From Taudactylus pleione (Eukaryota > Chordata > Amphibia > Anura > Myobatrachidae), in the NCBI GenBank assembly GCA_031769625.1, contig JAUIMM010000582.1:1528001-1592000 (forward strand): a DNA stretch of 64,000 bases, read 5' to 3'. The notes beneath the pieces are model-generated. The model had not been told where the DNA came from and searched no databases. It saw only the letters and a list, made by a program, of their open reading frames with translations. The position numbers and the translations under genes were made by a program. Shown here one piece after another: positions 1 to 12,173 of the stretch; the first letter of the stretch is position 1; every line of letters begins with the position of its first letter.

Positions 1-597
1 GATACAGACAGACACCAACCGCGCATCCTAAAACTGAACACACACTCCCTCCCCTCTCCCCAGGCTGATGCTTCAGAAGCAAGGGGAACACCATGAATAT
101 TGATGGCTTTCAAGCAAAGTGGAGAAATCAATCCTTAGCTGGATCCCGAACAAAGAGAAACAATATAATATATATCCAAAGGTCATTTATATTGGATTTG
201 AAAAGGGATATACATGAAAAGTTATGGCCTCCATAAGAGATGTGAGCGGTTACTGTCCTGCTCCGCCTGTCAATCACAGTCTTTTTCATTTCAGTCTCAA
301 TATAGCAACAACAGAATGTCAGAACCCATTTACAATTTCTACTGCAGAGGAAAAAGAAAATATTCTGCCAAGGAAATTGTAACAGTTACAAGACAGGTTT
401 GTCATCTATGTATTGTGGCTCTGACGCAATGATCTTCAGAAACCTGATGCAATGTCTGGGCTCCGTTTCCCAGGACGGAAGATTGACAAATAGACTAATT
501 ATTCATCACGTTGCTGAAATCCCACCAGCAGCTTGTCATAGATTAGTAATGCAGCACATCCTGCCACCTATGCCACACAATGGAAGGACGATTACAG
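1..597. other. Unassigned intronic sequence
   Basis: No gene, RNA or recognisable mobile element seen. Short open frames here look random. The 41-bp tandem array begins at the right edge. Confidence 0.5.
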
Positions 598-2509
598 AGA
601 TCATTCGTGCACTAAGGACTGTACGGCGAGTTATGGGATCATCCGTGCACTGTGAGGAGCCGTGGGGGTAGTTATGGGATCATCCATGCAGTGTGAGGAG
701 CCGTGGAGCTAGTTGTGGGATCATCCGTGCACTGTGAGGAGCCGTGGAGCTAGTTGTGGGATCATCCGTGCACTGTGAGGAGCCGTGGGGGTAGTTATGG
801 GATCATCCGTGCACTGTGAGGAGCCGTGGAGCTAGTTGTGGGATCATCCGTGCACTGTGAGGAGCCGTGGAGCTAGTTGTGGGATCATCCGTGCACTGTG
901 AGGAGCCGTGGGGGTAGTTATGGGATCATCCGTGCACTGTGAGGAACCGTGGAGCTAGTTATGGGATCATCCGTGCACTGTGAGGAGCCGTGGAGCTAGT
1001 TATGGGATCATCCGTGCACTGTGAGGAGCCGTGGAGCTAGTTATGGGATCATCCGTGCACTGTGAGGAGCCGTGGAGCTAGTTATGGGATCATCCGTGCA
1101 CTGTGAGGAGCCGTGGAGCTAGTTATGGGATCATCCGTGCACTGTGAGGAGCCGTGGAGCTAGTTATGGGATCATCCGTGCACTGTGAGGAGCCGTGGAG
1201 CTAGTTATGGGATCATCCGTGCACTGTGAGGAGCCGTGGAGCTAGTTATGGGATCATCCGTGCACTGTGAGGAGCCGTGGAGCTAGTTATGGGATCATCC
1301 GTGCACTGTGAGGAGCCGTGGAGCTAGTTATGGGATCATCCGTGCACTGTGAGGAGCCGTGGAGCTAGTTATGGGATCATCCGTGCACTGTGAGGAGCCG
1401 TGGAGCTAGTTATGGGATCATCCGTGCACTGTGAGGAGCCGTGGAGCTAGTTGTGGGATCATCCGTGCACTGTGAGGAGCCGTGGAGCTAGTTGTGGGAT
1501 CATCCGTGCACTGTGAGGAGCCCTGGAGCTAGTTATGGGATCATCCATGCACTGTGAGGAGCAGTGGAGCTAGTTATGGGATCATCCGTGCACACTGTGA
1601 GGAGCCGTGGAGCTAGTTATGGGATCATCCGTGCACTGTGAGGAGCCGGGGAGCTAATTATGGGATCATCCCTGCACTGTGAGGAGCCGTGGAGCTAGTC
1701 GTGGGATCATCCGTGCACTGTGAGGAGCCGTGGAGCTAGTCGTGGGATCATCCGTGCACTGTGAGGAGCCGTGGAGCTAGTTGTGGTATCATCCGTGCAC
1801 TGTGAGGAGCCGTGGAGCTAGTTGTGGGATCATCCGTGCACTGTGAGGAGCCGTGGAGCTAGTTATGGGATCATCCGTGCACTGTGAGGAGCCGTGGAGC
1901 TAGTTGTGGGATCATCCGTGCACTGTGAGGAGCCGTGGAGCTAGTTGTGGGATCATCCGTGCACTGTGAGGAGCCCTGGAGCTAGTTATGGGATCATCCA
2001 TGCACTGTGAGGAGCAGTGGAGCTAGTTATGGGATCATCCGTGCACACTGTGAGGAGCCGTGGAGCTAATTATGGGATCATCCCTGCACTGTGAGGAGCC
2101 GGGGAGCTAATTATGGGATCATCCCTGCACTGTGAGGAGCCGTGGAGCTAGTCGTGGGATCATCCGTGCACTGTGAGGAGCCGTGGAGCTAGTTGTGGGA
2201 TCATCCGTGCACTGTGAGGAGCCGTGGAGCTAGTTGTGGGATCATCCGTGCACTGTGAGGAGCCGTGGAGCTAGTTATGGGATCATCCGTGCACTGTGAG
2301 GAGCCGTGGAGATAGTTATGGGATCATCCGTGCACTGTGAGGAGCCGTGGAGCTAGTTATGGGATCATCCGTGCACTGTGAGGAGCCGTGGAGCTAGTTA
2401 TGGGATCATCCGTGCACTGTGAGGAGCCGTGGAGCTAGTTATGGGATCATCCGTGCACTGTGAGGAGCCGTGGAGCTAGTTATGGGATTATCAGAGCACT
2501 GTGAGGAGT
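598..2509. repeat. 41-bp minisatellite, about 46 units
   Basis: Unit core GGGATCATCCGTGCACTGTG recurs every 41 bp, preceded by GAGCTAGTTATG or GAGCTAGTTGTG. The first units are diverged. The array has internal higher-order structure: a distinctive run of variants (CCCTGGAGC, then CATCCATGC, then a GCACAC insertion) occurs at 1521 and again at 1974, 453 bp apart, which is eleven units plus the 2-bp insertion. Confidence 0.95.
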
Positions 2510-3665
2510 TTCACAAAAACCTCTCTCCAGTCAGTTTCTTGAGTAGATACAAATGACAGGTGCATGTGAGCAGGGCACATCTATAAAATGTTGTTTCAGT
2601 GAGAATACTTCTAAAATTATTCTTATTTTTAATAACGTCTCGGAGAAGAAAAAAATAAAAGCATCATAGACTCCAATAAAGCCGCTCACGCACCTAGGCT
2701 CCATCAACCAGGCACTGTTAGGTGTTAGGACACATTTGCCAGTCTCCTCCCTCGCCATACACAACCCTCACATACATACAGTCCTGACAAAATCCTTGAT
2801 GGTGAAACGTGCAGGTCCTTGGCCTGTGCACATATGGAAGCTGATCGTTTTAGACTTTCTTGAAAACTGCCCCAGCAGATATCCCATGTTACTTCTGTGA
2901 TATGCTATGGTTATACTCGTAGCGAAGTGTAAAAAAGGGGTTTAACCTATTTAATGCACCATGTGGCGCCCACCATTTGGATTTATTTTTAGATTGTGTT
3001 GCCTGGTGTGGATACGGGTAACCTGTTGGGGAAACAGAAGCGATACTACAGCGACATAAATCTGCCATTTAGGACAGGTTGTGCCTGAAGATTGATAAGT
3101 AGTGGTAAAGCACACCTAAAGTCAGTCTAATTATACAATATACACACACAAAAAGATTATGTACTATAAGGGTACTGTGGCGATTTTTGCTGAAACCTTC
3201 CGATTCGAATATGAAATTTAATGACAGGATTAGGATTTTGGAAAGAACGAGAACGTCTCCGGCAAACAGGCGAGAGCGGGATTAGAGACAGACAGAGGCT
3301 TTCAATATTCTGAATGCCAGGATAATAATTATTCTCAAGCTATCAGGACTACAAAATAACGTCTGGTGTTTTGACAAGCAGGGGGGGAATTTACCGAGCG
3401 CTGTGAAGATCGCTGTATCCGTGGAAACCCTGACTACGGTGACGGGGAACTGGCAAGAAAACTGTCCAACATGAAATTCCTGGCATTCGGTGACTGAAGA
3501 CCTTTCACTTCTTTATCGGTGCAATATAAGGGAGGGGGGTGTTCGGGACCACACAAATCATACTGCCCTGTGACCTGCATCGTACCAACGCCAACAATAT
3601 CCATAGGGCTCCATTCATTGAAACTAGTATTAAACTATGATTTAGTAACCCTTAGCACATCAGTC
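2510..3665. other. Unassigned intronic sequence
   Basis: AT-rich single-copy-looking sequence with no supported gene or element. Confidence 0.5.
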
Positions 3666-3866
3666 CCTGCCCTATGGGAGCTTACATTCAATATCCCCGA
3701 TCACACGCACAGTCACATACATTAGGGGCACGTTTCGGTATGTTTTTGGGATCGTGTGAGAAAACGGGAGCACCCCGAGGAAACGCACGCAAACATGGGG
3801 AGAGCACACAAACTCCACACGGACTAGAGTCTGTGTGAGGAATCGAACTAACCACCCCACCACAAT
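3666..3866 (+). repeat. Dispersed vertebrate repeat, degraded copy
   Basis: The order of blocks (GTATGTTTTTGGGA, GAGAAAACGGGAGCACCC, GAGGAAACGCACGCAAACA, CAAACTCCACACGGAC, then a terminal GAATCGAAC) matches a widespread vertebrate interspersed repeat. Two other copies lie in this window, at 21285-21480 (same orientation) and 9730-9850 (opposite). Family assignment is from pattern memory and is not checked. Confidence 0.6.
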
Positions 3867-5199
3867 TTAGAATAACCACCACCCATTAGACCGATCATGA
3901 ATTGTTGGTTTGGATAATGTACTAAACTGGTTCTATGCAAAATGCAGCAGACACAATCACTGGGAAACAGACACCACTGAGACACGAGGCCTTTCCTAGG
4001 ATTGCCGTGCCTCGTACCTCGGAGAAGTCACTAGTTCCAAGCTCCGCAATTTCCAGCCAGCGTCAGGACAATTGATTAGACGCGCCATAGAGAGATGTCT
4101 AGCTGACATAATGCCACAGTGATAATAAACTACACAAGAAATACAAAACAACAACAACCTAAAAACTAAATCTAGCCATGATTATTCCCTGTTCATATTC
4201 ATACCCAATTAAGGAAGAGTATTGATTATTACATTTTAAACCATGGTGTGTCGCAAAAACATGGTGGACGTTGTGGCACAGCATCAAACAGGTCCAAGCG
4301 CATGGAGAAGTTACGGTCACGGGCAAACGGTTTCAGACTACAAAATGGTGGATTCCTTCGTGTGCAAGCACCAACACGGCGTAAAGCCAGAAATATTTTG
4401 CATTAAAACTACTGATGTTACAGCTCCTGTAAGACAGAGGCCCAGGGAATATTAAGTCCCCGTGGCAGCGTCAGTAACGTCTCCTCTGGACAGCCGTTAA
4501 TGAGAGTCCCCGGTCATCTCATTGCCCTCCCTGATGCCAGAATGGAGCCTCCAGCCTCTAATTGGGTTGGAAGCTGCGCTGCCCTCTACACAAGACACTT
4601 TTTTGACGCTGCTGCGTTTTATAGTAGAACTTTTTTGTGACATTTAGAAACCGCATTTACTTCTGACAAAGTCCTCTCATTAATGGGGCAGACTGACACG
4701 GGCTCTGCAGACATCTTCGCCGATAGCCGGACACATGAAACCCATTACGTTCAGGGTTTTCCTGTATAATGTAGGGACTGTGCATGAAGACGGAGCAGGC
4801 TGACAGCTGCTACTGCGACATCACAGCACTCAGAGCCAATTACAGGGGACAGGGATCCCGAGATGCTGACAGTCGCCTAAACTACACGGCGGCAAGGTTC
4901 CACTCATAACGGACATAACAAATCTGCCAGCGTCAGACATTTCCACTCTTAATCTTAACTCAAAAACTTCAGTGACAGGAACAGTTCAAAAATAACTTTA
5001 ATACAAAACAGCTGTAACAATTCATACCGTACAGCACTACTTCTGTTCTTTGTATGGCAGCAAACAAATCCGGGTGTAATGCCTCCTTGGGAAGCAGGAA
5101 AACCCTGTTACTAAAACTCAACCCATATTGCAATCTGATAATACCCAATGTATTGCACTGAAAATTAACAGTCAGATGAAAAAAAGTGAGGGAATGTTG
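3867..5199. other. Unassigned intronic sequence
   Basis: No gene or recognisable element seen. Confidence 0.5.
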
Positions 5200-5842
5200 G
5201 CAGCAGGAAGCCACAGACTGAGAGTTATATAGTGGGAGGAACAGGGATCCCAGCAGCACAGAGTATATCAGGAGATGAGTGATGTGTTAGTGAGGACAGG
5301 GCTGCATGTGACAGGGGCAGTGACAGGATGTGAGGAGGGGAATGGAGGCAGCAGGAAGCCACAGACAGAGTTATATAGTGGGAGGAGCAGTGTCCCCAGC
5401 AGCACAGAGTATATCAGGAGATGAGTGATGTATTAGTGAGGACAGGGCTGCATGTGACAGGGGCAGTGACATGATGTGAGGAGGGGGATGGAGGCAGCAG
5501 GAAGCCACAGACAGAGTTATATAGTGGGAGGAACAGGGTTCCCAGCAGCACAGAGTATATCAGGAGATGAGTGATGTGTCAGTGAGGACAGGGCTGCATG
5601 TGACAGGGGCAGTGACATGATGTGAGGAGGGGGATGGAGGCAGCAGGAAGCCACAGACAGAGTTATATAGTGGGAGGAACAGGGTTCCCAGCAGCACAGA
5701 GTATATCAGGATATGAGTGTTGTGTTAGTGAGGACAGGGCTGCATGTGACAGGGGCAGTGACATGATGTGAGGAAGGGAATGGAGGCAGCAGGAAGCCAC
5801 AGACAGTTATATAGTGGGAGGAGCAGGGTCCCCAGCAGCACA
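5200..5842. repeat. 146-bp tandem repeat, about 4.4 units
   Basis: The marker GCAGGAAGCCACAGAC occurs at 5203, 5351, 5497, 5643 and 5789, a period of 146 bp (148 for the first step). The unit also contains TATATAGTGGGAGGA and GATGAGTGATGT. Units are very similar. The length is close to nucleosome-scale satellite units, but the array is short. Confidence 0.93.
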
Positions 5843-7389
5843 AAATAATGAGACACTTTATAGATGATGTCACAATCTCTGTTTAATAATATAGAAAAGA
5901 CAAAACTTAAAAAAATCTTCCCTGCAATTATGTTTGTATAATTTAATATTTTGTAACAATGTATTAAAGTACACATCTGCTTTTGTGTCTTTCCAGGAAA
6001 TAAAGCTATAGGGATTAGAATTACCAGTGTAGCTGCTGAACAGACTCCAGTCTCCTTGATATCGGCCTAATCCCAGGAGAAACGGTCACAGTATAAATAC
6101 AGAGTAAGTCTGCACAGACAGCTCCCACTTGTGAAAGGTCAGCGCCGTCCAGTCAGAGCATCTTAATGAGTTCATTTTAATATTTCTTAAAGGAAGAAAG
6201 ACATACCCAGGGGTTCAATTCATAAAAACATGATTCCAAAATTGCCTCCTCTGTTCCTGGCCTTGTACAAGGAGCAGAAAGGGACATTAGCCACCATTTG
6301 CCATTTAATGAGGGAGGACAGACGTCAGAGGAGCTCAGCCCAGGATTAAATGAAAAAGCAAATAGGGAAGGGTCTGTCGCACCAGACTTCATGTACTACA
6401 ACTCTCATTGCAGGATAGCGGGATGGTGGGAGAAGCTGTATCTGCAGGAAGGGGTTTGAAAATCCCAGCACTACCTCTGCAGCAGATCTGCACATTGCTG
6501 TAAATAAAGTATCTATGTGGATATACCGTATGTATTACGTGTGTATGTGAATGACATAATGTACTGCCTGCACTTAGCTGACGCCGTTACACATAATATC
6601 AATACAATGCTCTGAAATATTAGAAGAGACATTAAGGACGACCACAATACGTAGCGCTCAACAGTTTTCACCACTTGCAATTTAAATCCCATTTCGCTTC
6701 TGTTGATCTCGGGTCTATTTCTGTGGTCATGTCATATAAAGTGATAGGAAGTAAATTAGCTGGCTATGCCTGCGTGAACATCACCACAGCGCCGATCAAT
6801 ACCCATTTCCATTCTAATTATCACTCATCAATATGGGTTTGCGCAGATTATATTTCCTTAATTGAAAAACGAATGCCATGATGCCAAGTGAATAACAGGA
6901 GGGAAGAGGGCACGTGACTGCACAACGCCGGGGGGGGGGGGGGGGGTTCTGGCTGGCTGGCCGGCGGAGGAATTGTATTTTTGGAAACAGGACTGGATAA
7001 TAGTCTCTCATTAGCAAGGCGTGAGGCGACTGACGAGGCAATCAAGACAGCACAGGGTCTGACCATAGGACACAGCAGAGTAGCGCGTTTCTGGAATGGT
7101 GATAAAAGTTGAGTTTCTAAACTGGATAGATTATAAACACAAAAAAACAAAAACAACACATCTGGGAGGTTGATGATGACATAGCGGATGGTAATGATAA
7201 CGATGATGGAAGAGGGTAGCGCTGCCCTATATAGCACTATGGTCACTGGCGTAAAGTGTCACGTGGAACATGCTCCCTTCTCCTGTACACGGTCATAGCG
7301 AGAATCCTACAACATGGATCCACTCTGATCTCTACAGACCGGAGCATGGACCGGCTTCCTGACACCACTGAGCCACACAGCAACACTCC
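5843..7389. other. Unassigned intronic sequence with a long G-run
   Basis: No gene or element recognised. A homopolymer of about 16 G lies near 6930-6946. Open frames across the region are short and overlapping, without family resemblance. Confidence 0.5.
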
Positions 7390-7620
7390 ATTCAGGATCC
7401 ACCTTGTAAGGCGGGGAAGGAACCTCGTCCTCCAGAGCATAGCAGCACGGCAGGGCAGGAACCCCTCATATCCCAGAGCATAGCAGCACAGCAGGGCAGG
7501 AACCCCTCATTTCCCAGAGCATAGCAGGGCAGGAACCCCTCATTTCCCAGAGCATAGCAGGGCAGGAACCCCTCATATCCCAGAGCATAGCAGGGCAGGA
7601 ACCCCTCATATCCCAAAGCA
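7390..7620. repeat. 33-bp minisatellite
   Basis: The core AGCAGGGCAGGAACCCCTCA repeats with a 33-bp period and TCCCAGAGCAT as spacer. Some units carry an extra AGCAGCAC insertion. Because 33 is a multiple of three, the minus strand shows a repetitive open frame that I do not regard as a gene. Confidence 0.9.
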
Positions 7621-8113
7621 TACATTTTTCTTGTGGAGTAAAGAGGATCATGAGGAATTACGCCAGATAACAAACCCAAACAGGATGTAGGTCACTGGTG
7701 CGGACTGATATATAGACAGATTGTTGGAGTGCTTCGTTTTCTGAGCAGCTATATAAATGTGTCCGCTCTTAGCAGGCGAATGGGACAGATAACACGTTAG
7801 ACGTACTACAAACAGGTCAGTTACTCCGCTCAGTGACGCACTGTGTTACGCATTCCTGGGACGCTCCGTTTGCTCTTAGCGACTCTGAAAGTCTATATGG
7901 TTACATCCATCTGTGGTGCTAGAACACACCCATGCATATACACCACCCGAAATGTGAGCAGCGCAGAAGACCATCTATATGGATATTAATCATTACAGCG
8001 GTGTCAGAATGATTGAGGACAGAGCTTTGTGTGCAGACATATGCATGAGGGCGGAAAGCCGGCCGGTACTCCATTATAGTGTCAGGTCTGGCTTCATACT
8101 TCAGCTCAGCCAA
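7621..8113. other. Unassigned intronic sequence
   Basis: Nothing recognised. Confidence 0.5.
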
Positions 8114-8455
8114 CTGCAGCCGATAGCAATAACGCCTTTCCCTCTGCCCTCGTATCGCCACGCACGGTCACTTAGCCGCTCTGCAGCCGATAGCAATAAC
8201 GCGTTTCCCTCTGCCCTCGTATCGCCACGCACGGTCACTTAGCCGCTCTGTAGCCGACAGCAATAACGCGTTTCCCTCTGCCCTCGTATCGCCACGCACG
8301 GTCACTTAGCCGCTCTGCAGCCGACAGCAATAACGAGTTTCCCTCTGCCCTCCTATCGCCACGCACGGTCACTTAGCCGCTCTGCAGCCGACAGCAATAA
8401 TGCGTTTCCCTCTGCCCTCGTATCGCCACGCACGGTCACTTAGCCGCTCTGCAGC
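8114..8455. repeat. 67-bp minisatellite, about 5 units
   Basis: The core AGCAATAACGCGTTTCCCTC followed by TATCGCCACGCACGGTCAC repeats every 67 bp. Units differ by a few substitutions. Confidence 0.92.
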
Positions 8456-8815
8456 TGCACCAACGTGTGCTGGAGACACAAACTCCACTCTGGTCACAGA
8501 CCAGGCTAATGGGGTCTGCTCACAGCAAACCACAGGATAGAATAGAGGGCACCCAGGACGACATCCGCCCAGTGGCACTGGAATCGGTGGTTGGTGATGT
8601 CACCCCATAACAGCTTGCAGCAGAATGTAACCTGGCACTGCAAGACAAGGGTCATAAATACCTGCACCCTGGCTGTGGAACTGACTGTGCCAACTCTGTG
8701 CCCCGATGCAATGATCTATAACCCCACACTATGTAGATATGGATGGGGGCATGGCATAGATAGTAAGAGAAAGATATGGGTGGGGGGGCATGGTATCCCT
8801 AGAGTTAGAGTTGGA
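8456..8815. other. Unassigned intronic sequence
   Basis: Nothing recognised. Confidence 0.5.
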
Positions 8816-9066
8816 CATGGCATCATTAGAGGGAGGCAGGAAGGGGGGAGCATGGCATCATTACAGGGAGGCAGGAAGGGGGGAGCATGGCATCATTAGA
8901 GGGAGGCAGGAAGGGGGGAGCATGGCATCATTAGAGGGAGGCAGGAAGGGGGGAGCATGGCATCATTAGAGGGAGGCAGGAAGGGGGGAACATGGCATCA
9001 TTAGAGGGAGGCAGGAAGGGGGGAGCATGGGATCATTAGAGGGAGGCAGGAAGGGGGAAGCATGGC
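8816..9066. repeat. 35-bp minisatellite, about 7 units
   Basis: CATGGCATCATTAGAGGGAG plus GCAGGAAGGGGGGAG repeats with a 35-bp period. It is strongly purine-skewed on the plus strand. Confidence 0.93.
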
Positions 9067-9208
9067 ACTGCTAGGCTTGTGGCCAGGAATGAACAGAAAG
9101 TATGAAAGGACATGGATAAGATGTGACCAGCGTACTCATAGCCGTCAGAGAGGGAGAACCTGTACATTCCCTCATGCTCTGCAATTCTGCGTTTACTGCA
9201 AGCAGACT

Positions 9209-9433
9209 TCAGTGACCACGATGCCATGTTCCAGGCCTCTCAGTGACCACGATGCCATGTTCCAGGCCTCTCAGTGACCACGATGCCATGTTCCAGGCCT
9301 CTCAGTGACCACGATGCCATGTTCCAGGCCTCTCAGTGACCACGATGCCATGTTCCAGACCTCTCAGTGACCACGATGCCATGTTCCAGGCCTCTCAGTG
9401 ACCACGATGCCATGTTCCAGGCCTCTCAGTGAT
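9209..9433. repeat. 31-bp minisatellite, about 7 units
   Basis: CAGTGACCACGATGCCATGT followed by TCCAGGCCTCT repeats every 31 bp with almost no variation, suggesting recent expansion or homogenisation. Confidence 0.94.
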
Positions 9434-9729
9434 ATAGGAGATACAGTACACAGGGAATGGCTGACGGCAGAGTACACTGCTCAAGGAGGTGTAACACAGA
9501 ATTAAAGATTTAGCTGAACCTCAGGAATGAATAGAACCCTGGAGGCTGCAGTTTAGTTCAATCAAATATAAAATTAGGATATGGGGGGGGGGGTAGGACA
9601 CGAATACCGAGGAAGAGGATTATATCAGACAGCAGCAATGAAAGCCAGGCATGTCACAGGGCCAGCAGCACATGGATGCAAGACACAGGCCTCGCCTTCA
9701 GGGGGCTATTTATACATTTACAGAGGATA
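9434..9729. other. Unassigned intronic sequence
   Basis: Nothing recognised apart from a G10 run near 9582. Confidence 0.45.
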
Positions 9730-9850
9730 CAATTCAGCACAGTGGTTAATACTGAAGCCTCAGTGCTGGAGTCATGGTTCAGATTCCAATTCAGGGCCCC
9801 ATCTGTGTGGCGTTTGTATGTTCAGGTTCACACTGGTCAGTTTTGATACA
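9730..9850 (-). repeat. Dispersed vertebrate repeat, reverse-oriented fragment
   Basis: Blocks CAGCACAGTGGTTAATACTG, GCCTCAGTGCTGGAGTCATG and GTGTGGCGTTTGTATGTTC are the reverse-strand terminal part of the family seen at 3666-3866 and 21285-21480. The copy is truncated after the GTATGTTC block. Confidence 0.6.
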
Positions 9851-10267
9851 GCCCTAGCCTATAAAGGGATGTATAAAAGGGTTCATGCTGACATCGCCAT
9901 CCAGAAGAGTCACCGGGAGTTTGTCAGCCATTACTCCGGAGATTACCTATTTAAAATAAATTACAAATAAGTAGGGCTCACTAGGAGGTCACGCTCCGCT
10001 CATAGCACTGAGCCTTAGGAAGGAAATGACAACAGTACACACTTGTTGATACTGGACATATATGAAACACAGTAGCACATAGTGTACTGCATACTGCCAG
10101 CCTGACCTACATAGGGCTCAGTTATCCCTATTTGCAGTACTTCATTCATCAAGCAGCGAACACAATTTAGACTTAATGTAACTGGAGCGCAGGGGAAACA
10201 GCTGTGTACAACTAACCTGTTATTGTGGTGTATACCGACATACGCAGGAAAAGCAACTGGCTACCAG
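9851..10267. other. Unassigned intronic sequence
   Basis: Nothing recognised. Confidence 0.45.
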
Positions 10268-10925
10268 TCCCTTCTGCCCATCAACAATGCCCAATCTATA
10301 CAGCAGCGGGATAACAGTCCCTTCTGTCCATCAACAATGCCCAATCTATACAGCAGTGGGATCGTTCCCTTCTGCCCATCAAAATGCCCAATCTATACAG
10401 CAGCGGGATAACAGTCCCTTCTGCCCAACAACAATGCCCAATATATATAGCAGCGGGATAACGGTCCCTTCTGCCCATCAACAATGCCCAATCTATACAG
10501 CAGTGGGATCGTTCCCTTCTGCCCATCAAAATGCCCAATCTATACAGCAGCGGGATAACGGTCCCTTCTGCCCATCAACAATGCTCAATCTATACAGCAG
10601 CGGTATAACGGTCCCTTCTGCCCATCAACAATGCTCAATCTATACAGCAGCGGGATAACAGTCCCTTCTGCCCATCAACAATCCCCAATCTTTACAGCAG
10701 CGGGATAACGGTCCCTTCTGCCCATCAACAATGCCCAATCTTTACAGCAGCGGGATAACAATACCCAATCTATACAGCAGCGGGATAACAATGCCCAATC
10801 TATACAGCAGCGGGATAACAATACCCAATCTATACAGCAGTGGGATAACAATACCCAATCTATACAGCAGTGGGATAACAATGCCCAATCTATACAGCAG
10901 CGGGATACCCGTTCCTTCTGCACAA
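10268..10925. repeat. Compound minisatellite with about 50-bp and 30-bp phases
   Basis: The left part alternates units of about 48-50 bp with the core CAATCTATACAGCAGCGGGA plus CCCTTCTGCCCATCA. From about 10735 the CCCTTCTGCCCATCA module drops out and only a 30-bp unit remains for about six copies, after which one long-type unit returns. Two variants (AGCGGGATAAC and AGTGGGATCGTT) recur in order, showing higher-order duplication. Confidence 0.93.
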
Positions 10926-11739
10926 CAACAATGCAAAATATACAGCAATAGCAATTATTTTTCCTCCTCAGTGATTACATTACACAACGGGTATTATGTG
11001 CCAGTTTTATAGCCTTCCGTGGATTAGGAGATATTTCAGAAAGCTTAAGAGAAAATGATTGGAGACGAAATCAAGATTCCCATATATACGATTGCCACAG
11101 CCAGCGCCCGTCCTGACCGAGGGAACGCACGGGCTGCCAGCAGGCAATCTGTACATAGCCCAGCACTGGAGCGCGGCTCACCACGTTTACCATGCCAAGG
11201 TTCCAGAGCTCTCACCTTAAGTCGGTTTTATTTTCCTGTTCCACCTTTCTAATGCAGTTATTATTAGACAAATGTTGCAGGGCTTTCCCTAGCTTCTATG
11301 TAAATGCCACGGTGCCTGCACGGGTTACCTTACCTAGAGGATCATTGTTTTTGTCTATATCCCATAATCCAACGGGGTCTCCACTAAAACCATCCCGTCA
11401 ATCTTATTTTTAGATGAAAATACAACAGCATGCTATTTAACGCCAATGGGTGGAGGACGGACAACAGACATAAGCGATTACATTTTTGAAGTTTATGTTT
11501 TAGGGCAAAACTAAAACAAAAAAATGTTTCCTGAACGATAAAAAAAAAAAAAAAATTCAAAAACAATTACTGAAAAGTGGTCAATAAAGACACTGACAGT
11601 GACATTTCATGGTAACATTTCTTTAGGGAACTAACATTTATCAGAATAAATACTGAACAGATTCACAGACCGCTGTCACCTTGTATAACTGCACATCTGA
11701 GACAGGAAAATTAATTTATCCTCAGTAATCCCTGGTGAG
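10926..11739. other. Unassigned intronic sequence
   Basis: Nothing recognised. A poly-A run lies near 11541-11555. Confidence 0.45.
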
Positions 11740-11955
11740 TTCTATCTCCACGAGGGACTTCGGTTTCGGCTGCGGGGACAGGGGGTGTTAGGTTCAGGCA
11801 CTTACGGGGAGGTTTAGGCACTAGAGGGGGGGGGGGGGAACAGGGTTAGTTATACTTACCTTTTTTAACTGTCGGGATCTCCACTGCTGCCGGTCTTCCG
11901 GCGTCGGGATTTGAAGCGCCGGACATGGGTCCGGCGGTCATTCATACCGATGATC
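11740..11955. mobile_element. GTCGGGAT-family inverted-repeat element, degraded
   Basis: A G-rich block with GTTAGGTTCAGGCACT and GGTTTAGGCACTAGAGG is followed by TGTCGGGATCTCC and GGCGTCGGGATTTG. The same combination of CCGAC/GTCGGGAT ends around a TTAGG-rich core occurs near 26.6, 32.2, 41.7 and 54.9 kb. Borders are approximate. Confidence 0.5.
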
Positions 11956-12099
11956 CCCATTAAACAATGACAGTCTCTGCTGTGTGTCGCGGTCACCTCC
12001 TAATCGCAGGTTTGTGCCTTGTCTGCGGCACTTCTCTGTACAGCCACAAATTGCCGAAATACAATCAATCCATAACAACAAAAATAACACTATTCTTAC

Positions 12100-12171
12100 C
12101 CGGATTCTTCTCATTGCCGCCACAATTTCCACCCGGCTGTTGGGTCTCGGCACGTCCAGACTCCCAATGTA
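12100..12171 (-). CDS. NOS1AP: Exon 2 of a NOS1AP-family adaptor (PTB domain start)
   Basis: This 72-bp exon reads 24 codons in phase 0. They start YIGSLDV and continue [17 protein letters not shown], which I recognise as the first strand and helix of the PTB domain of NOS1AP (CAPON). NOS1AP is the cytoplasmic adaptor that binds neuronal nitric oxide synthase through its C-terminal PDZ ligand. On the sense strand the acceptor is TTTCTGTTTATAG just before TAC at 12171. The donor after CGG is GTAAGA. Phase 0 at both ends fits directly onto exon 1, which ends in GCG AAG. Translation runs open beyond both borders, but the extra residues do not resemble the family, so the splice sites set the limits. 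The family has a fish paralogue pair, so this could be NOS1AP itself or a close paralogue; 59 residues do not settle which. Confidence 0.93.
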
Positions 12172-12173
12172 CT

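Larger units (their letters stand above)
1..12099 (-). other. NOS1AP: Intron 2 (partial) of the NOS1AP-family gene
   Basis: The gene runs on the minus strand and exon 2 ends at 12100 with a GTAAGA donor, so all sequence to the left edge is intron 2. I looked for the next exon, which in this family continues the PTB domain with a lysine-rich stretch, and did not find it. It probably lies beyond the left edge. The intron is mostly unassigned sequence with minisatellites listed separately. Confidence 0.75.

Noticed and set aside
598..2509. CRISPR-like regular spacing in this and other arrays
   Set aside because: The units are contiguous tandem repeats without unique spacers, in a vertebrate-type genome with split genes. 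No cas-like genes.
6930..6946. Long G-runs here and near 11830, 27626 and 37627 as functional quadruplexes
   Set aside because: Simple homopolymers at scattered sites, several of them inside or next to mobile elements. No positional pattern relative to the gene.
1..12099. Exon 3 of the NOS1AP-family gene within the window
   Set aside because: I searched the minus strand for the lysine-rich continuation of the PTB domain and found no segment with matching residues and splice sites.
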